Translations under genes and position numbers: made by a program
In this document: positions 6,005 to 13,246 of the stretch, piece after piece
How positions within the stretch are numbered: the first letter of the stretch is position 1
Layout: each line of letters begins with the position of its first letter
The notes under the pieces: model-generated
Database searches by the model: none
What the model was told of the DNA's origin: nothing
The model's input: only the letters and a program-made list of their open reading frames with translations
Source of the DNA: Caulobacteraceae bacterium
Lineage (GTDB): Bacteria > Pseudomonadota > Alphaproteobacteria > Caulobacterales > Caulobacteraceae
DNA length: 13,246 nt
NCBI GenBank assembly: GCA_947479185.1
Contig: CANJYY010000032.1
Location: forward strand, 1-13,246
Direction: 5' to 3'

Positions 6005-6754
6005 ATGGCTGACGACAGCGACGTGACCGACGATCGGCTGCTGAACGGACGGGTTTTCCTCCGCCAGCCGGCGCGCGGCTATCGCGCCGGCATGGACGCG
6101 GCCCTGCTGGCGGCGGCCTGTGACGCAGGCCCCGGCGCGCGGGTGCTGGAGGCCGGCTGCGGCGCGGGCGGGGCCCTGCTGGCGGCGGCGTTCCGGCGTC
6201 CGGACGCCGCGTTCACCGGCGTCGAGCGCGATGCGGCGGCCGCCGCCCTGGCGCGGGAAAACGTTACCCTGAACGGGTTTGACGCGCAGGTGACGATCCT
6301 CGACGGCGATGTGCAGGCGGGCTTCCGGGCGCTGGACCTGCCGGTGTTCGACGCGGTGATGGCCAACCCGCCGTTCTTCGACGACCCGGACGAGTTGCGC
6401 GGCCCGGCCCCGGAGAAGTCGGGCGCCTGGATGGCCGATGGTGGACTGGAAGCCTGGACCGGCTTTCTGCTCAAGGCCGTACGGGAGGGCGGGACGATCA
6501 CGGTGATTCATCGCGCCGACCGGCTGGGCGACGTTCTGTCGCTGCTGGGGGCCAAGGCGGGCTCGTTCCGCATCCGGCCGATTCACCCCTTCGCCGACCA
6601 GCCGGCCAAGCGGGTGCTGATCCGCGCGATCAAGACCGGCAAGGCCCCGCTGGTTCTGCTGCCGCCGCTGGTGCTGCACGAGCGGGACGGCGGGAAGCAC
6701 AGCGCGGCGGCGGAAGCGATCCTGCGCGGGGACGCAGCGATGGGGTGGGCCTAG
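6005..6754 (+). CDS. TrmN6-like N6-adenine methyltransferase (tRNA1(Val) A37 methylase family)
   Basis: This is a 249-residue methyltransferase with SAM motif I VLEAGCGAGG (47-56), an acidic motif II residue in VERD (E75), DGDV (100-103), and the catalytic NPPF tetrad (121-124), the N/D-PP-Y/F signature of enzymes that methylate exocyclic amino groups. The opening segment (LLNGRVFLRQPARGYRAGMDAALLAA) closely resembles the N-terminus of the TrmN6/YfiC family, which makes m6A37 in tRNA1(Val). The NPPF motif also occurs in RsmC, RlmG and PrmC relatives, so the substrate is inferred. The ATG at 6005 is chosen because homology starts there, with an AAGG five bases upstream. About 93 bases separate it from the divergent polyprenyl synthase gene. 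The end is followed by palindromes shared with the next, convergent gene. Confidence 0.82.
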   Translation: MADDSDVTDDRLLNGRVFLRQPARGYRAGMDAALLAAACDAGPGARVLEAGCGAGGALLAAAFRRPDAAFTGVERDAAAAALARENVTLNGFDAQVTILDGDVQAGFRALDLPVFDAVMANPPFFDDPDELRGPAPEKSGAWMADGGLEAWTGFLLKAVREGGTITVIHRADRLGDVLSLLGAKAGSFRIRPIHPFADQPAKRVLIRAIKTGKAPLVLLPPLVLHERDGGKHSAAAEAILRGDAAMGWA

Positions 6755-6757
6755 CAA

Positions 6758-6787
6758 TCCTCTCCCTCCGGGAGAGGAAGGCCTTCC
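6758..6787. terminator. Adjacent palindromes between convergent genes, possible bidirectional terminator or REP half-unit
   Basis: A 9-bp perfect stem with a TCC loop (6758-6778, TCCTCTCCC pairing with GGGAGAGGA) is followed by a partly overlapping perfect 12-bp palindrome GGAAGGCCTTCC (6776-6787). They fill the 34 bases between two convergent stop codons. The first resembles one hairpin of the palindromic units at 1902-2060. There is no T-run, so a rho-independent role is uncertain. Confidence 0.45.
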
Positions 6788-6788
6788 C

Positions 6789-7355
6789 CTAATCCTCCGC
6801 GTATTCCCGCACGGCCTCGAGGCACAGCTGCAGGCCGGTCACGTCGCCCAGGGTGTCGGGGGTGACGATGACGAACAGCCGGCGCGCCTCGGCCCACAGC
6901 ATCAGGGTCTCGGGCAGGCCGAGATCCTCGATCAGGCAGCCCTCGCCGTCGCGCCAGACGCCGTCCTCGTCGAGCTGGGCGCCGAAGTGGGCCTCGACCC
7001 GGTCGCGGTACTCTGCGTCATGCTCGTAGCTGATGTTCATGTAGGCCCAGACGGGCTTGCCGAGGCCCGACAGGAAGCCGGCCTCGAAGGCCGAACCCGG
7101 ATCGGCCGCCGGCCCGCGCCAGGGCGTCAGGTTGACGATCGCCGCGTCGGCCCGGCGCATGCGCGCCACCCGTTCGGCGTAGATCTCGCGCGCCATCACC
7201 TCGCCGGGCTCGCGCTCGCGCAGCTCGCGCGTATTGGCCTGCAGCAGGGTGAAGCCGGCGTTCTCGCAGAGGGCCTGGCGCTCGGCCATGTGCGAGCCGA
7301 GGTTGGGGAACCAGACCTCGGGTCCGGCCAGGTAGATGTTGTCGATGCGTTTCAT
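6789..7355 (-). CDS. Nucleoside 2-deoxyribosyltransferase-like protein
   Basis: This is a 188-residue protein of the nucleoside 2-deoxyribosyltransferase fold. Family features are the N-terminal IYLAGPEVWF (7-16), a segment ADAAIVNLTPWRGPAADPGSAFEAGF (69-94) with Asp85 and Glu91, the latter in the position of the catalytic nucleophile of the family, and LGKPVWAYMN (98-107). Known members exchange bases between deoxynucleosides or hydrolyse deoxynucleotides for salvage or pool cleaning; which activity applies here is unknown. It starts nine bases after the stop of the YceI gene and is probably the last gene of a minus-strand transcript. No SD of note precedes the ATG, so coupling to upstream translation is likely. 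The C-terminal part (LPETLMLWAEARRLFVIVTPDTLGD and onward) is acidic, soluble and well formed. Confidence 0.82.
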   Translation of the reverse strand: MKRIDNIYLAGPEVWFPNLGSHMAERQALCENAGFTLLQANTRELREREPGEVMAREIYAERVARMRRADAAIVNLTPWRGPAADPGSAFEAGFLSGLGKPVWAYMNISYEHDAEYRDRVEAHFGAQLDEDGVWRDGEGCLIEDLGLPETLMLWAEARRLFVIVTPDTLGDVTGLQLCLEAVREYAED

Positions 7356-7364
7356 GCGCCCCAG

Positions 7365-7955
7365 CTAGGGCGCGGCGGGCGCGGGCGCAACCGCCAGGAC
7401 CTCGATGCGGATCGGCACGTCCTCGCCGATCAGCCCGACCGGCAGCGCCGCGCCGATGTTGAAGTCGCGGCGGTGCACCGAGCCGGTGATGGTGAAGCCG
7501 GCCGAGGGCTTGCCCGAGCCGGGCGCCTTGCCGATCCTGTTCAGCTTGACCTTGAAGGTGACAGGCTTCGTCACGCCGTTCAGGGTGAACTCGCCGGTCA
7601 CGTCGGCGGTGTCGGGGCCGGTGGTCACCACCTTCGTCGACTTGAAGCTGATGGTCGGGTTGGCGGCGGCGTTCAGCCATCGCTCGCCCTCGACATGCTC
7701 TTCCCGCGTGGCGTCGCCCGCCCACAGGCTGGCGGCCGCGACCTGGGCCTCGACGCGGGAGGCCGCCGGATTGGCCTCGTCGATCCAGATCGTGCCCGAG
7801 GCGGTGGTGAACGCGCCCAGGATGGTGGTGAAGCCGAACCGGTCGACGGTGAAGGTCGTCTGGGTGTGGCTGGGATCGATGGCATAGGCCACGGGCGCGG
7901 CCAGCGCGGGCGCGGCGGTCAGGGCCAAGGCGGCGGCGAGGATCAGGCGTTTCAT
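7365..7955 (-). CDS. YceI-family periplasmic lipid-binding-like protein
   Basis: This is a 196-residue secreted protein. A clear Sec signal peptide (MKRLILAAALALTAAPALA, cleavage near residue 19) is followed by the YceI beta-barrel: YAIDPSHTQTTFTVDRFGFTT, then SGTIWIDEANPAASRVEAQV, a WLNAAANPTISFKST block, GEFTLNGVTKPVTFKV, and a C-terminal SVHRRDFNIG. YceI relatives bind polyisoprenoids or other hydrophobic ligands in a lipocalin-like barrel, and most are of unknown physiological role. The ATG at 7955 is preferred over upstream starts because it begins the signal peptide and has a GGAG SD seven bases away. It follows the single-repeat secreted protein by 28 bases and is followed by the deoxyribosyltransferase gene nine bases later, consistent with one operon. 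The neighbouring polyprenyl synthase is not in the same transcription unit, so a functional link is only a guess. Confidence 0.9.
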   Translation of the reverse strand: MKRLILAAALALTAAPALAAPVAYAIDPSHTQTTFTVDRFGFTTILGAFTTASGTIWIDEANPAASRVEAQVAAASLWAGDATREEHVEGERWLNAAANPTISFKSTKVVTTGPDTADVTGEFTLNGVTKPVTFKVKLNRIGKAPGSGKPSAGFTITGSVHRRDFNIGAALPVGLIGEDVPIRIEVLAVAPAPAAP

Positions 7956-7983
7956 GGCGGCGCTCCAGAAGGACGCCGCCAGC

Positions 7984-8421
7984 CTAGGGCGCCGTTTTGC
8001 GTGTGAACAGGGCCGCGACCTGGGACTCGTCCTGCGCGCTGAGCGTGCAGGCCGCGCCATTGCCGATCGGCTCGCAGCCGACCCACTGCACGGTCCAGTC
8101 GACGCCGAAGCGGCCGTTGTTCTGGGCGGTCAGGATGATCGGCGTCCTGCGCCGGATGCGCACCCAGCACTGACGGTTTTCCCGCGTCTGATACCGGTAC
8201 TCCGCCCCGCCGCAGTTCACACCCGAGGGCGCGCTGGTGACATAGGTGTTGTCATTGATGTCGCCGCCGACCGCGACCGACAGGCGCACCGTCGTGTCGG
8301 CGACAATGACCACGCCGTCGACATCGGTCGGAGGCGCGGGTGATGCGGCGGTCGCCGCCTCCGCGCCGCCGGCGAGAAGGCAGAGACCGGCCGCGATCAG
8401 GCCGATGGAAACACGTGACAC
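7984..8421 (-). CDS. Secreted protein with one bacterial-repeat (Flg_new_2/InlB-B-like) domain
   Basis: This is a 145-residue exported protein of unknown function. The signal peptide ends near AEA (20-22). The mature part has a short low-complexity linker (ATAASPAPPTDVDG), then about residues 56-141 look like one copy of the extracellular bacterial repeat: a VTSAPSGVNCGG opening, CWVRIRRRTPIILTAQ, a W-x-x-x-W-x-GC segment (109-116), ACTLS (124-128), and a closing VAALF. The four mature cysteines (C70, C85, C116, C125) could form two disulfides, which suits the periplasm or surface. In other proteins this repeat usually occurs in tandem arrays in large surface proteins, so a single copy is unusual. 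The start is a GTG with a GAGGGG SD eight bases upstream. The domain assignment is by pattern and should be seen as tentative. Confidence 0.7.
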   Translation of the reverse strand: MSRVSIGLIAAGLCLLAGGAEAATAASPAPPTDVDGVVIVADTTVRLSVAVGGDINDNTYVTSAPSGVNCGGAEYRYQTRENRQCWVRIRRRTPIILTAQNNGRFGVDWTVQWVGCEPIGNGAACTLSAQDESQVAALFTRKTAP

Positions 8422-8429
8422 CGAAACAT

Positions 8430-8452
8430 CCCCTCGTCGTACTGACGCGGGG
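8430..8452 (-). promoter_or_regulatory. Hairpin between ilvC and the next gene, covering its SD
   Basis: On the minus strand, CCCC-G-CGTC pairs with GACG-A-GGGG around a 5-base loop (one G-A mismatch). The 3' arm contains most of the GAGGGG SD of the secreted-repeat gene. It could limit its translation or partly terminate ilvC transcripts. Only stem pairing is seen; function is inferred. Confidence 0.35.
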
Positions 8453-8461
8453 GGAGATGGA

Positions 8462-9598
<1,137 letters not shown>

Positions 9599-9653
9599 CT
9601 ATCTGTGCGCACAGGCGGTCGCGGACGGCCGCGAACCGTGTCAATTCAGCGCC

Positions 9654-10079
9654 ATGATCGAGGTCACGCCTCATATCCAGCTGGCCGATGACGAAGTCCA
9701 GGTCCGCGCCGTGCGGGCTTCCGGGCCCGGCGGACAGCACGTCAACAAGGTCTCGACCGCCATCGAGCTGAGGTTCGACGTACAGCGCTCGCCGTCCCTG
9801 CCGGAGCGTGTTCGGGCCAGGCTTTACGAGATGGCCGGCAGCCGCCTGACCCAGGACGGGATCATCGTCATGGTCGCCCAGAGCCACCGTTCGCAGGAGA
9901 TGAACCGCGCCGACGCGCTCGACCGCCTGCTCACCCTGATCCGCGAGGCGGCCAGGCCCCCGCCCCCGCCGCGCAAGAAGACCAAGCCCAGCTACGCCTC
10001 GAAGCTCAAGCGGCTGGACGGCAAGACCAAACGCGGCGGGGTCAAGGCGCTGCGGGGCCGACCGAAAGGCGACGACTAG
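9654..10079 (+). CDS. arfB: Alternative ribosome-rescue factor / peptidyl-tRNA hydrolase ArfB (YaeJ)
   Basis: This 141-residue release-factor-like protein rescues ribosomes stalled on mRNAs without a stop codon by hydrolysing the peptidyl-tRNA. The catalytic domain carries RASGPGGQHVNKVSTAIELRF (21-41), with the GGQ at 26-28. The C-terminus is a basic tail after a proline-rich linker (RPPPPPRKKTKPSYASKLKRLDG and on), which in ArfB enters the empty mRNA channel. It lacks the stop-codon recognition domain of RF1/RF2, so it is not a canonical release factor. The ATG at 9654 (MIEVTPHIQL) matches the family start; an upstream ATG at 9591 would add 21 non-homologous residues. No clear SD is present. 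In Caulobacter crescentus, ArfB is known to be important when tmRNA is missing. It is divergent from ilvC. Confidence 0.93.
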   Translation: MIEVTPHIQLADDEVQVRAVRASGPGGQHVNKVSTAIELRFDVQRSPSLPERVRARLYEMAGSRLTQDGIIVMVAQSHRSQEMNRADALDRLLTLIREAARPPPPPRKKTKPSYASKLKRLDGKTKRGGVKALRGRPKGDD

Positions 10080-10097
10080 AGGTTGTTGTTACCCCCT

Positions 10098-10126
10098 GGC
10101 ATCGTTTTGCCGCAATGGCGTATAGG
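10098..10126 (+). promoter_or_regulatory. Weak candidate promoter for the lipoprotein gene
   Basis: TATAGG (10121-10126) is a fair -10-like box. The bases about 17 upstream (GGCATC) are a poor -35 match. If used, transcription would start close to the ATG at 10136. The same bases could equally serve as an AGGG ribosome-binding site, so the assignment is weak. Confidence 0.2.
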
Positions 10127-10135
10127 GTGACGCTT

Positions 10136-10672
10136 ATGGTCGCTCGCGTACGTCTTCTCGCCGCCGCCGCCCTTCTGGGCCTGCTCAGCGCCTGCGCGCC
10201 CACCCTGGGGCCGCCGCCGCCCGGCATCGCCGTGAAATTGCCGGACGAGAGCTTTCGCGCCGCCGACTTCGCCTGGTCGCAGGGGATCGGCCGCAACGCC
10301 ATCGTGGGCAAGCTCGCGCCCCAGACCGGCCCGATGCGCTACACCTGCGCGGGCCAGACCGTGGTGCTGACGCCGGAGACGCCATGGTCGCGACGTCGGA
10401 TGCTCGTCCTCTACAAGTCAGAGACCCATTCGGCCCTGCCCACCGCCGAAGTCCGCGCCCGCGGACCCCAGGCGCCTCCCGGCGACTCCGAGCCCTATGT
10501 ACGACGCGCCATCTGCGACAACGCCGACCGCTTCAGCTTCGCGGGCCTACCGGACGGGTCCTGGTTCGCGATCACCATCGTCAAGCCGGTTCCGGGCGCG
10601 ACAGGGTCCAGCATGGCCCTGATGCGGCGGGTGGTGACCCGGGGCGGCAAGACCGCCAGCCTCGAACTCTGA
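10136..10672 (+). CDS. Predicted lipoprotein of unknown function
   Basis: This is a 178-residue exported lipoprotein. The n-region MVARVR and hydrophobic core AAAALLGLLSAC end in a lipobox with Cys20. The mature chain begins with a proline-rich stretch (APTLGPPPPG), then a conserved-looking segment SFRAADFAWSQGIGRNAIVGKL (39-60), a QTVVLTPETPWSRRRM block (74-89), and a C-terminal FSFAGLPDGSWFAITIVKPV (133-152) that reads like an edge strand pair of a transthyretin- or Cna-B-like beta-sandwich. Two further cysteines (C71, C127) could pair. I do not recognise the family. The ATG at 10136 is preferred over 10115 because it gives a compact signal and has AGGG eight bases upstream; the earlier start would add seven residues. 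No membrane helix follows. It may be co-transcribed with arfB (56-base gap) or have its own promoter. Confidence 0.75.
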   Translation: MVARVRLLAAAALLGLLSACAPTLGPPPPGIAVKLPDESFRAADFAWSQGIGRNAIVGKLAPQTGPMRYTCAGQTVVLTPETPWSRRRMLVLYKSETHSALPTAEVRARGPQAPPGDSEPYVRRAICDNADRFSFAGLPDGSWFAITIVKPVPGATGSSMALMRRVVTRGGKTASLEL

Positions 10673-10680
10673 ATTTGTCG

Positions 10681-10706
10681 AGAACCTGACATCGGGCCTT
10701 TGCGTT
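10681..10706 (+). promoter_or_regulatory. Candidate EcfG/SigT-type stress promoter
   Basis: AGAAC (10681-10685), a 17-base spacer and CGTT (10703-10706) match the alphaproteobacterial general-stress promoter (GGAAC, 16-17 bases, CGTT) with one mismatch. The likely start, six to eight bases after CGTT, would be near 10712, at the foot of the hairpin before the next gene. Found by eye only. Confidence 0.4.
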
Positions 10707-10711
10707 TGGCG

Positions 10712-10735
10712 CCTCAGGGACAAAACCTGAGGAGG
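10712..10735 (+). promoter_or_regulatory. 5' leader hairpin touching a strong SD
   Basis: CCTCAGG (10712-10718) and CCTGAGG (10726-10732) form a perfect 7-bp inverted repeat with loop GACAAAA. The right arm overlaps the first three bases of the SD AGGAGG (10730-10735), which lies eight bases before the ATG at 10744. It could act as an RNA structure that modulates translation, or as a DNA operator. Only the symmetry and overlap are directly seen. Confidence 0.5.
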
Positions 10736-10743
10736 AAACCGCC

Positions 10744-11031
10744 ATGCGCAACTTGCTTACCGCCGGCCTCGCCGCCGCATCCCTGATCACTGGCGCGACC
10801 GCCTTCACCGGCGTCGCCGGCGCCCAGACCGTCGTGGTCGAGCGCTACGGCCACTGGGACCCGACCTGGGGCGCCGCCCCGCCGCCGCCCATGCGCCGCT
10901 GGCGTCATTGGCGCGGCCACGAGGCCAACTGGTACAATCACGTCCACGGCTGCATGGTCCGCTATCACGGCTACGACGCCCGCCGGGACATGTACCGCGA
11001 GGGCCGCCGCTGGACGATGTGCCGCGACTAG
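10744..11031 (+). CDS. Small secreted BA14K-like protein (first of a pair)
   Basis: This is a 95-residue exported protein. The signal peptide (MRNLLTAGLAAASLITGATA and on) probably ends at AGA near residue 27. The mature chain is rich in Trp, His, Arg and Pro (HWDPTWGAAPPPPMRRWRHW) and ends in CMVRYHGYDARRDMYREG, then RRWTMC (70-93). This tail resembles the C-terminal C-x3-Y-x2-Y-D motif of BA14K-like proteins, small exported alphaproteobacterial proteins of poorly known role. A perfect AGGAGG SD sits eight bases before the ATG, so expression can be high. A candidate general-stress promoter and a leader hairpin precede it, and a strong terminator follows, so it is likely monocistronic. The next gene encodes a second protein with a similar tail. 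Export and tail motif are clear; function is unknown. Confidence 0.78.
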   Translation: MRNLLTAGLAAASLITGATAFTGVAGAQTVVVERYGHWDPTWGAAPPPPMRRWRHWRGHEANWYNHVHGCMVRYHGYDARRDMYREGRRWTMCRD

Positions 11032-11054
11032 CTGGTCGTAGACGCCCGTCAGAA

Positions 11055-11090
11055 AGAGGGCCCCGATTCACGCCGGGGCCCTTTCATTTT
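11055..11090 (+). terminator. Rho-independent terminator
   Basis: AGGGCCCCG (11057-11065) pairs perfectly with CGGGGCCCT (11074-11082) around an 8-base loop, extended by a G-T and an A-T pair, and is followed by TTCATTTT. This is a textbook intrinsic terminator 23 bases after the stop of the first BA14K-like gene, and it separates that gene from the next one. Confidence 0.88.
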
Positions 11091-11152
11091 CCGCCGCGGC
11101 GAAACCTCGCGCCGGCTCAGGGGTTGTCCTGGCGAACGGGAGAACGACACCC

Positions 11153-11419
11153 ATGCGCACCCTCGTGATCGCCGGCCTGATGGCCGCCATGACCGCAGCC
11201 TCAGCCGGCGCCGCGCCGCTGGGCAAGCCGGCGCCCGCCGCCGTCTCGGCCGAGTGCTACGGCGTGAAAGCGGACTACCGCGGGCCCGAACTTCAGGTCG
11301 GCTACAGCTGGAAGGCCCGCCGCGCAGCGGCCTGCCTGGCCACCTATCCCGGCCTCTACAACCCCCGGACCGACCTTGTGCGGGTCGGCCCGGGCGTCGT
11401 CAGGCGTTGCAGCCTTTAG
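11153..11419 (+). CDS. Small secreted BA14K-like protein (second of a pair)
   Basis: This is an 88-residue exported protein. A signal peptide (MRTLVIAGLMAAMTAASAGA, cleavage near residue 20) precedes a mature chain with Cys35 and a C-terminal segment CLATYPGLYNPRTDLVRVG (61-79) ending in RRC (84-86). The C-x3-Y-x3-Y-N-x-R-x-D pattern parallels that of the preceding gene's product, so the two may be diverged relatives of the BA14K type. A GGGAG SD lies about ten bases before the ATG. The upstream GAAAC, 16 bases, GGTT is only a two-mismatch resemblance to a general-stress promoter and is not claimed. The terminator at 11055-11090 implies a separate promoter in the 60 bases that follow it. Its stop lies three bases from the convergent clpB stop, and no terminator lies between. 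Function unknown. Confidence 0.72.
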   Translation: MRTLVIAGLMAAMTAASAGAAPLGKPAPAAVSAECYGVKADYRGPELQVGYSWKARRAAACLATYPGLYNPRTDLVRVGPGVVRRCSL

Positions 11420-11422
11420 GGC

Positions 11423-13246
11423 TCAGTGGACTTTGGCGCGGCCGATGACCAGGCCGTCCTGATCGGCGCCCACGTCGATCACCGCCCCGTCCTCCAGGTC
11501 GCCGGCCAGCAACTTGCGGGCGATCGGATCGACCAGTTCCTTCTGCATGACCCGCTTCAGCGGCCGCGCGCCATAGACCGGATCGTAGCCCCGTTCGGCC
11601 AGCCAGTGGGTGGCTGAGCTGTCCAGGGTGATCGACATCCGGCGATCGGCCAGCAGCTTCTCGACCCGCTGCAGCTGGATGCGCACGATGTCGTCCATCG
11701 CCGAGCGGCCCAGCCGCTTGAAGAGGATGATTTCGTCGATCCGGTTCAGGAACTCGGGCCGGAAGTGGCTGCGCACCACCGCCATGACGGCCGGGCGGGC
11801 GGTCTCCACGTCCTGGTCGTCCTCCAGGTTGGCGAGCGCATCGGAGCCCATGTTCGACGTCATGACGATCAAGGTGTTGCGGAAGTCCACCGTGCGGCCC
11901 TGGCCATCGGTCAGGCGACCGTCGTCGAGCACCTGCAGCAGGACATTGAAGACGTCCGGGTGGGCCTTCTCGACCTCGTCGAACAGCAGCACCTGATAAG
12001 GCCGGCGGCGGACCGCCTCGGTCAGGGCGCCGCCCTCGTCGTAGCCGACGTAGCCCGGAGGGGCTCCGATCATCCGGCTCACCGAATGCTTTTCCATGTA
12101 TTCGCTCATGTCGAGGCGGGTGATCGCGCTCTCGTCGGAGAACATGAATTCGGCCAGCGCCTTGGTGAGCTCGGTCTTGCCGACGCCCGTCGGCCCCAGG
12201 AACAGGAAGGAGCCGATCGGCCGGTTGGGATCCTGCAGGCCGGCGCGGGCCCGGCGGACGGCGTCGGAAACCAGCAGCAGGGCCTCCTCCTGGCCGACCA
12301 CCCGGCCGCGCAGCGCATCCTCCATCTGCAGGAGCTTCTCGCGCTCGCCTTCGAGCATCTTTTCCACCGGGACGCCGGTCCACCGCGAGACCACCGCGGC
12401 GATCTGCTCGGCATCGACCACTTCCGGCGAGACGGCGTCCTGGTCGGCCTTGGATTCCTCCTCGGCCAGGCGCTTTTCAAGCTGCGGGATTTCGCCATAG
12501 GCGATTTCCGAGGCGCGCTGCAGGTCGCCCCGGCGTTGGGCGATGACCAGTTCGGCACGCAGCCTGTCCAGCGCCTCGCGGCTCTGGGCGGCGGAGGACA
12601 CCTTCTCCTTCTCCGACTTCCAGCGGGCGGTCATCTCGGCGGACTGGCCCTCCAGGTCGTCGAGCTCGTCCTCAAGCTTTTCGAGCCGCGCCTTGGAGGC
12701 CGCGTCGGTCTCCTTCATCAGGGCTTCGCGCTCGATCTTCAACTGCACGGCGCGGCGGTCGATCTCGTCCAGTTCCTCGGGCTTGGAATCGACGGCCATG
12801 CGCACGCGGCTGCCCGCCTCGTCCATCAGGTCGATGGCCTTGTCCGGCAGGAAGCGGTCGGCGATGTAGCGGTTGGAGAGGGTGGCGGCCGCGACGATAG
12901 CGCTGTCCGAGATACGCACCCCGTGGTGAAGCTCATACTTCTCCTTCAGGCCGCGCAGAATGGAGATGGTGTCCTCCACCGTGGGCTCGCCCACGAACAC
13001 CGGCTGGAAGCGGCGGGCGAGCGCGGCGTCCTTCTCGACGTTCTTTCGGTACTCATCGAGGGTGGTGGCGCCCACGCAATGCAGCTCGCCGCGCGCCAGG
13101 GCGGGTTTGAGGAGGTTGGAGGCGTCCATGGCGCCCTCGGACTTCCCGGCGCCGACCAGGGTGTGCATCTCGTCGATGAACAGGATCACCTGGCCCTCGG
13201 CGGCGATCACCTCGTTCAGCACCGCCTTCAGCCGCTCTTCGAACTC
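11423..13246 (-). CDS. clpB: ATP-dependent chaperone ClpB, C-terminal two thirds, truncated by the window edge
   Basis: This is the hexameric Hsp100 disaggregase that threads aggregated proteins through its pore together with DnaK. The frame is open to the last base, and 607 of ~860 residues are visible, starting at [13 protein letters not shown] in the first ATPase domain. In order: Walker B of domain 1 (VILFIDE, fragment ~20-26), GATTLDEYR, the domain-1 arginine finger (ARRFQ), the coiled-coil middle domain (~150-270, alternating E/K/R-rich), Walker A of domain 2 (GPTGVGKT, ~351-358), the pore loop GYVGYDEGG (~398-406), Walker B (LLFDE), sensor 1 (MTSN) and sensor 2 GARPLKR (~559-565). The middle domain separates it from ClpA and ClpX; no ClpP-binding loop is seen. 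Its promoter, usually heat-shock controlled, lies beyond the right edge. Confidence 0.97.
   Translation of the reverse strand, partial: EFEERLKAVLNEVIAAEGQVILFIDEMHTLVGAGKSEGAMDASNLLKPALARGELHCVGATTLDEYRKNVEKDAALARRFQPVFVGEPTVEDTISILRGLKEKYELHHGVRISDSAIVAAATLSNRYIADRFLPDKAIDLMDEAGSRVRMAVDSKPEELDEIDRRAVQLKIEREALMKETDAASKARLEKLEDELDDLEGQSAEMTARWKSEKEKVSSAAQSREALDRLRAELVIAQRRGDLQRASEIAYGEIPQLEKRLAEEESKADQDAVSPEVVDAEQIAAVVSRWTGVPVEKMLEGEREKLLQMEDALRGRVVGQEEALLLVSDAVRRARAGLQDPNRPIGSFLFLGPTGVGKTELTKALAEFMFSDESAITRLDMSEYMEKHSVSRMIGAPPGYVGYDEGGALTEAVRRRPYQVLLFDEVEKAHPDVFNVLLQVLDDGRLTDGQGRTVDFRNTLIVMTSNMGSDALANLEDDQDVETARPAVMAVVRSHFRPEFLNRIDEIILFKRLGRSAMDDIVRIQLQRVEKLLADRRMSITLDSSATHWLAERGYDPVYGARPLKRVMQKELVDPIARKLLAGDLEDGAVIDVGADQDGLVIGRAKVH

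Noticed and set aside
5912..6757. A minus-strand frame that stays open upstream of the polyprenyl synthase, giving a much longer protein
   Set aside because: The extension is antisense to the TrmN6-like gene, shows no family resemblance, and a GTG with an AAGGAG SD marks the start at 5911. Open antisense frames are expected in high-GC DNA.
10097..10111. Sigma-54-like CTGGCAT...TTGCC before the lipoprotein gene
   Set aside because: The distance between GG and GC is one base shorter than the strict sigma-54 spacing, and no activator site is visible.
11400..12383. Second minus-strand frame within clpB, which might suggest a frameshift
   Set aside because: The clpB frame itself is unbroken to the right edge with all motifs in order, so there is no frameshift.

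Overview
The window looks like a chromosomal segment of a high-GC alphaproteobacterium, probably of the order Caulobacterales (Caulobacter, Phenylobacterium or Brevundimonas type). This rests on the very high GC, GC-ending codons, GTG starts with good Shine-Dalgarno (SD) sites, intergenic GC-rich palindromes, a CcdAB module of alphaproteobacterial type, and small secreted BA14K-like proteins. The genus assignment is inference. I see no phage, IS, integrase, tRNA, rRNA or CRISPR sequence. Most of the window is ordinary core genome with a few small accessory genes between housekeeping genes.

Layout, left to right. (1) The 3' part of fumC (TCA cycle), followed on the same strand by a small orphan ABC/SMC-type ATPase. 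(2) A non-coding stretch of 165 bases holding two mirror-image palindromic repeat units. (3) yccF on the minus strand, then a chromosomal ccdAB toxin-antitoxin pair on the plus strand. (4) A glycosyltransferase family 9 (heptosyltransferase-like) gene on the minus strand and a class I methyltransferase on the plus strand, divergent with only 29 bases between them, probably for cell-surface polysaccharide. (5) A polyprenyl diphosphate synthase (ubiquinone side chain) on the minus strand, divergent from a TrmN6-like N6-adenine methyltransferase. (6) A run of four minus-strand genes, in transcription order ilvC, a secreted single-repeat protein, a YceI-family periplasmic protein and a nucleoside 2-deoxyribosyltransferase-like protein. 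(7) arfB (rescue of stalled ribosomes) and a lipoprotein of unknown function on the plus strand. (8) Two tandem small secreted proteins with BA14K-like tails, the first with a strong rho-independent terminator. (9) The 3' two thirds of clpB on the minus strand, running off the right edge.

The genes do not form one pathway. The most interesting signals are small: a mirrored pair of palindromic units whose stems differ in sequence but keep pairing; a CcdB-like toxin lacking the C-terminal tryptophan needed by the F-plasmid toxin to poison gyrase, beside an antitoxin with an unusual N-terminus and apparently expressed from a leaderless transcript; a candidate EcfG (general stress) promoter whose predicted transcript would begin with a hairpin touching the ribosome-binding site of a small secreted protein; and tandem BA14K-like proteins. 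I did not find a convincing new multi-gene system here.
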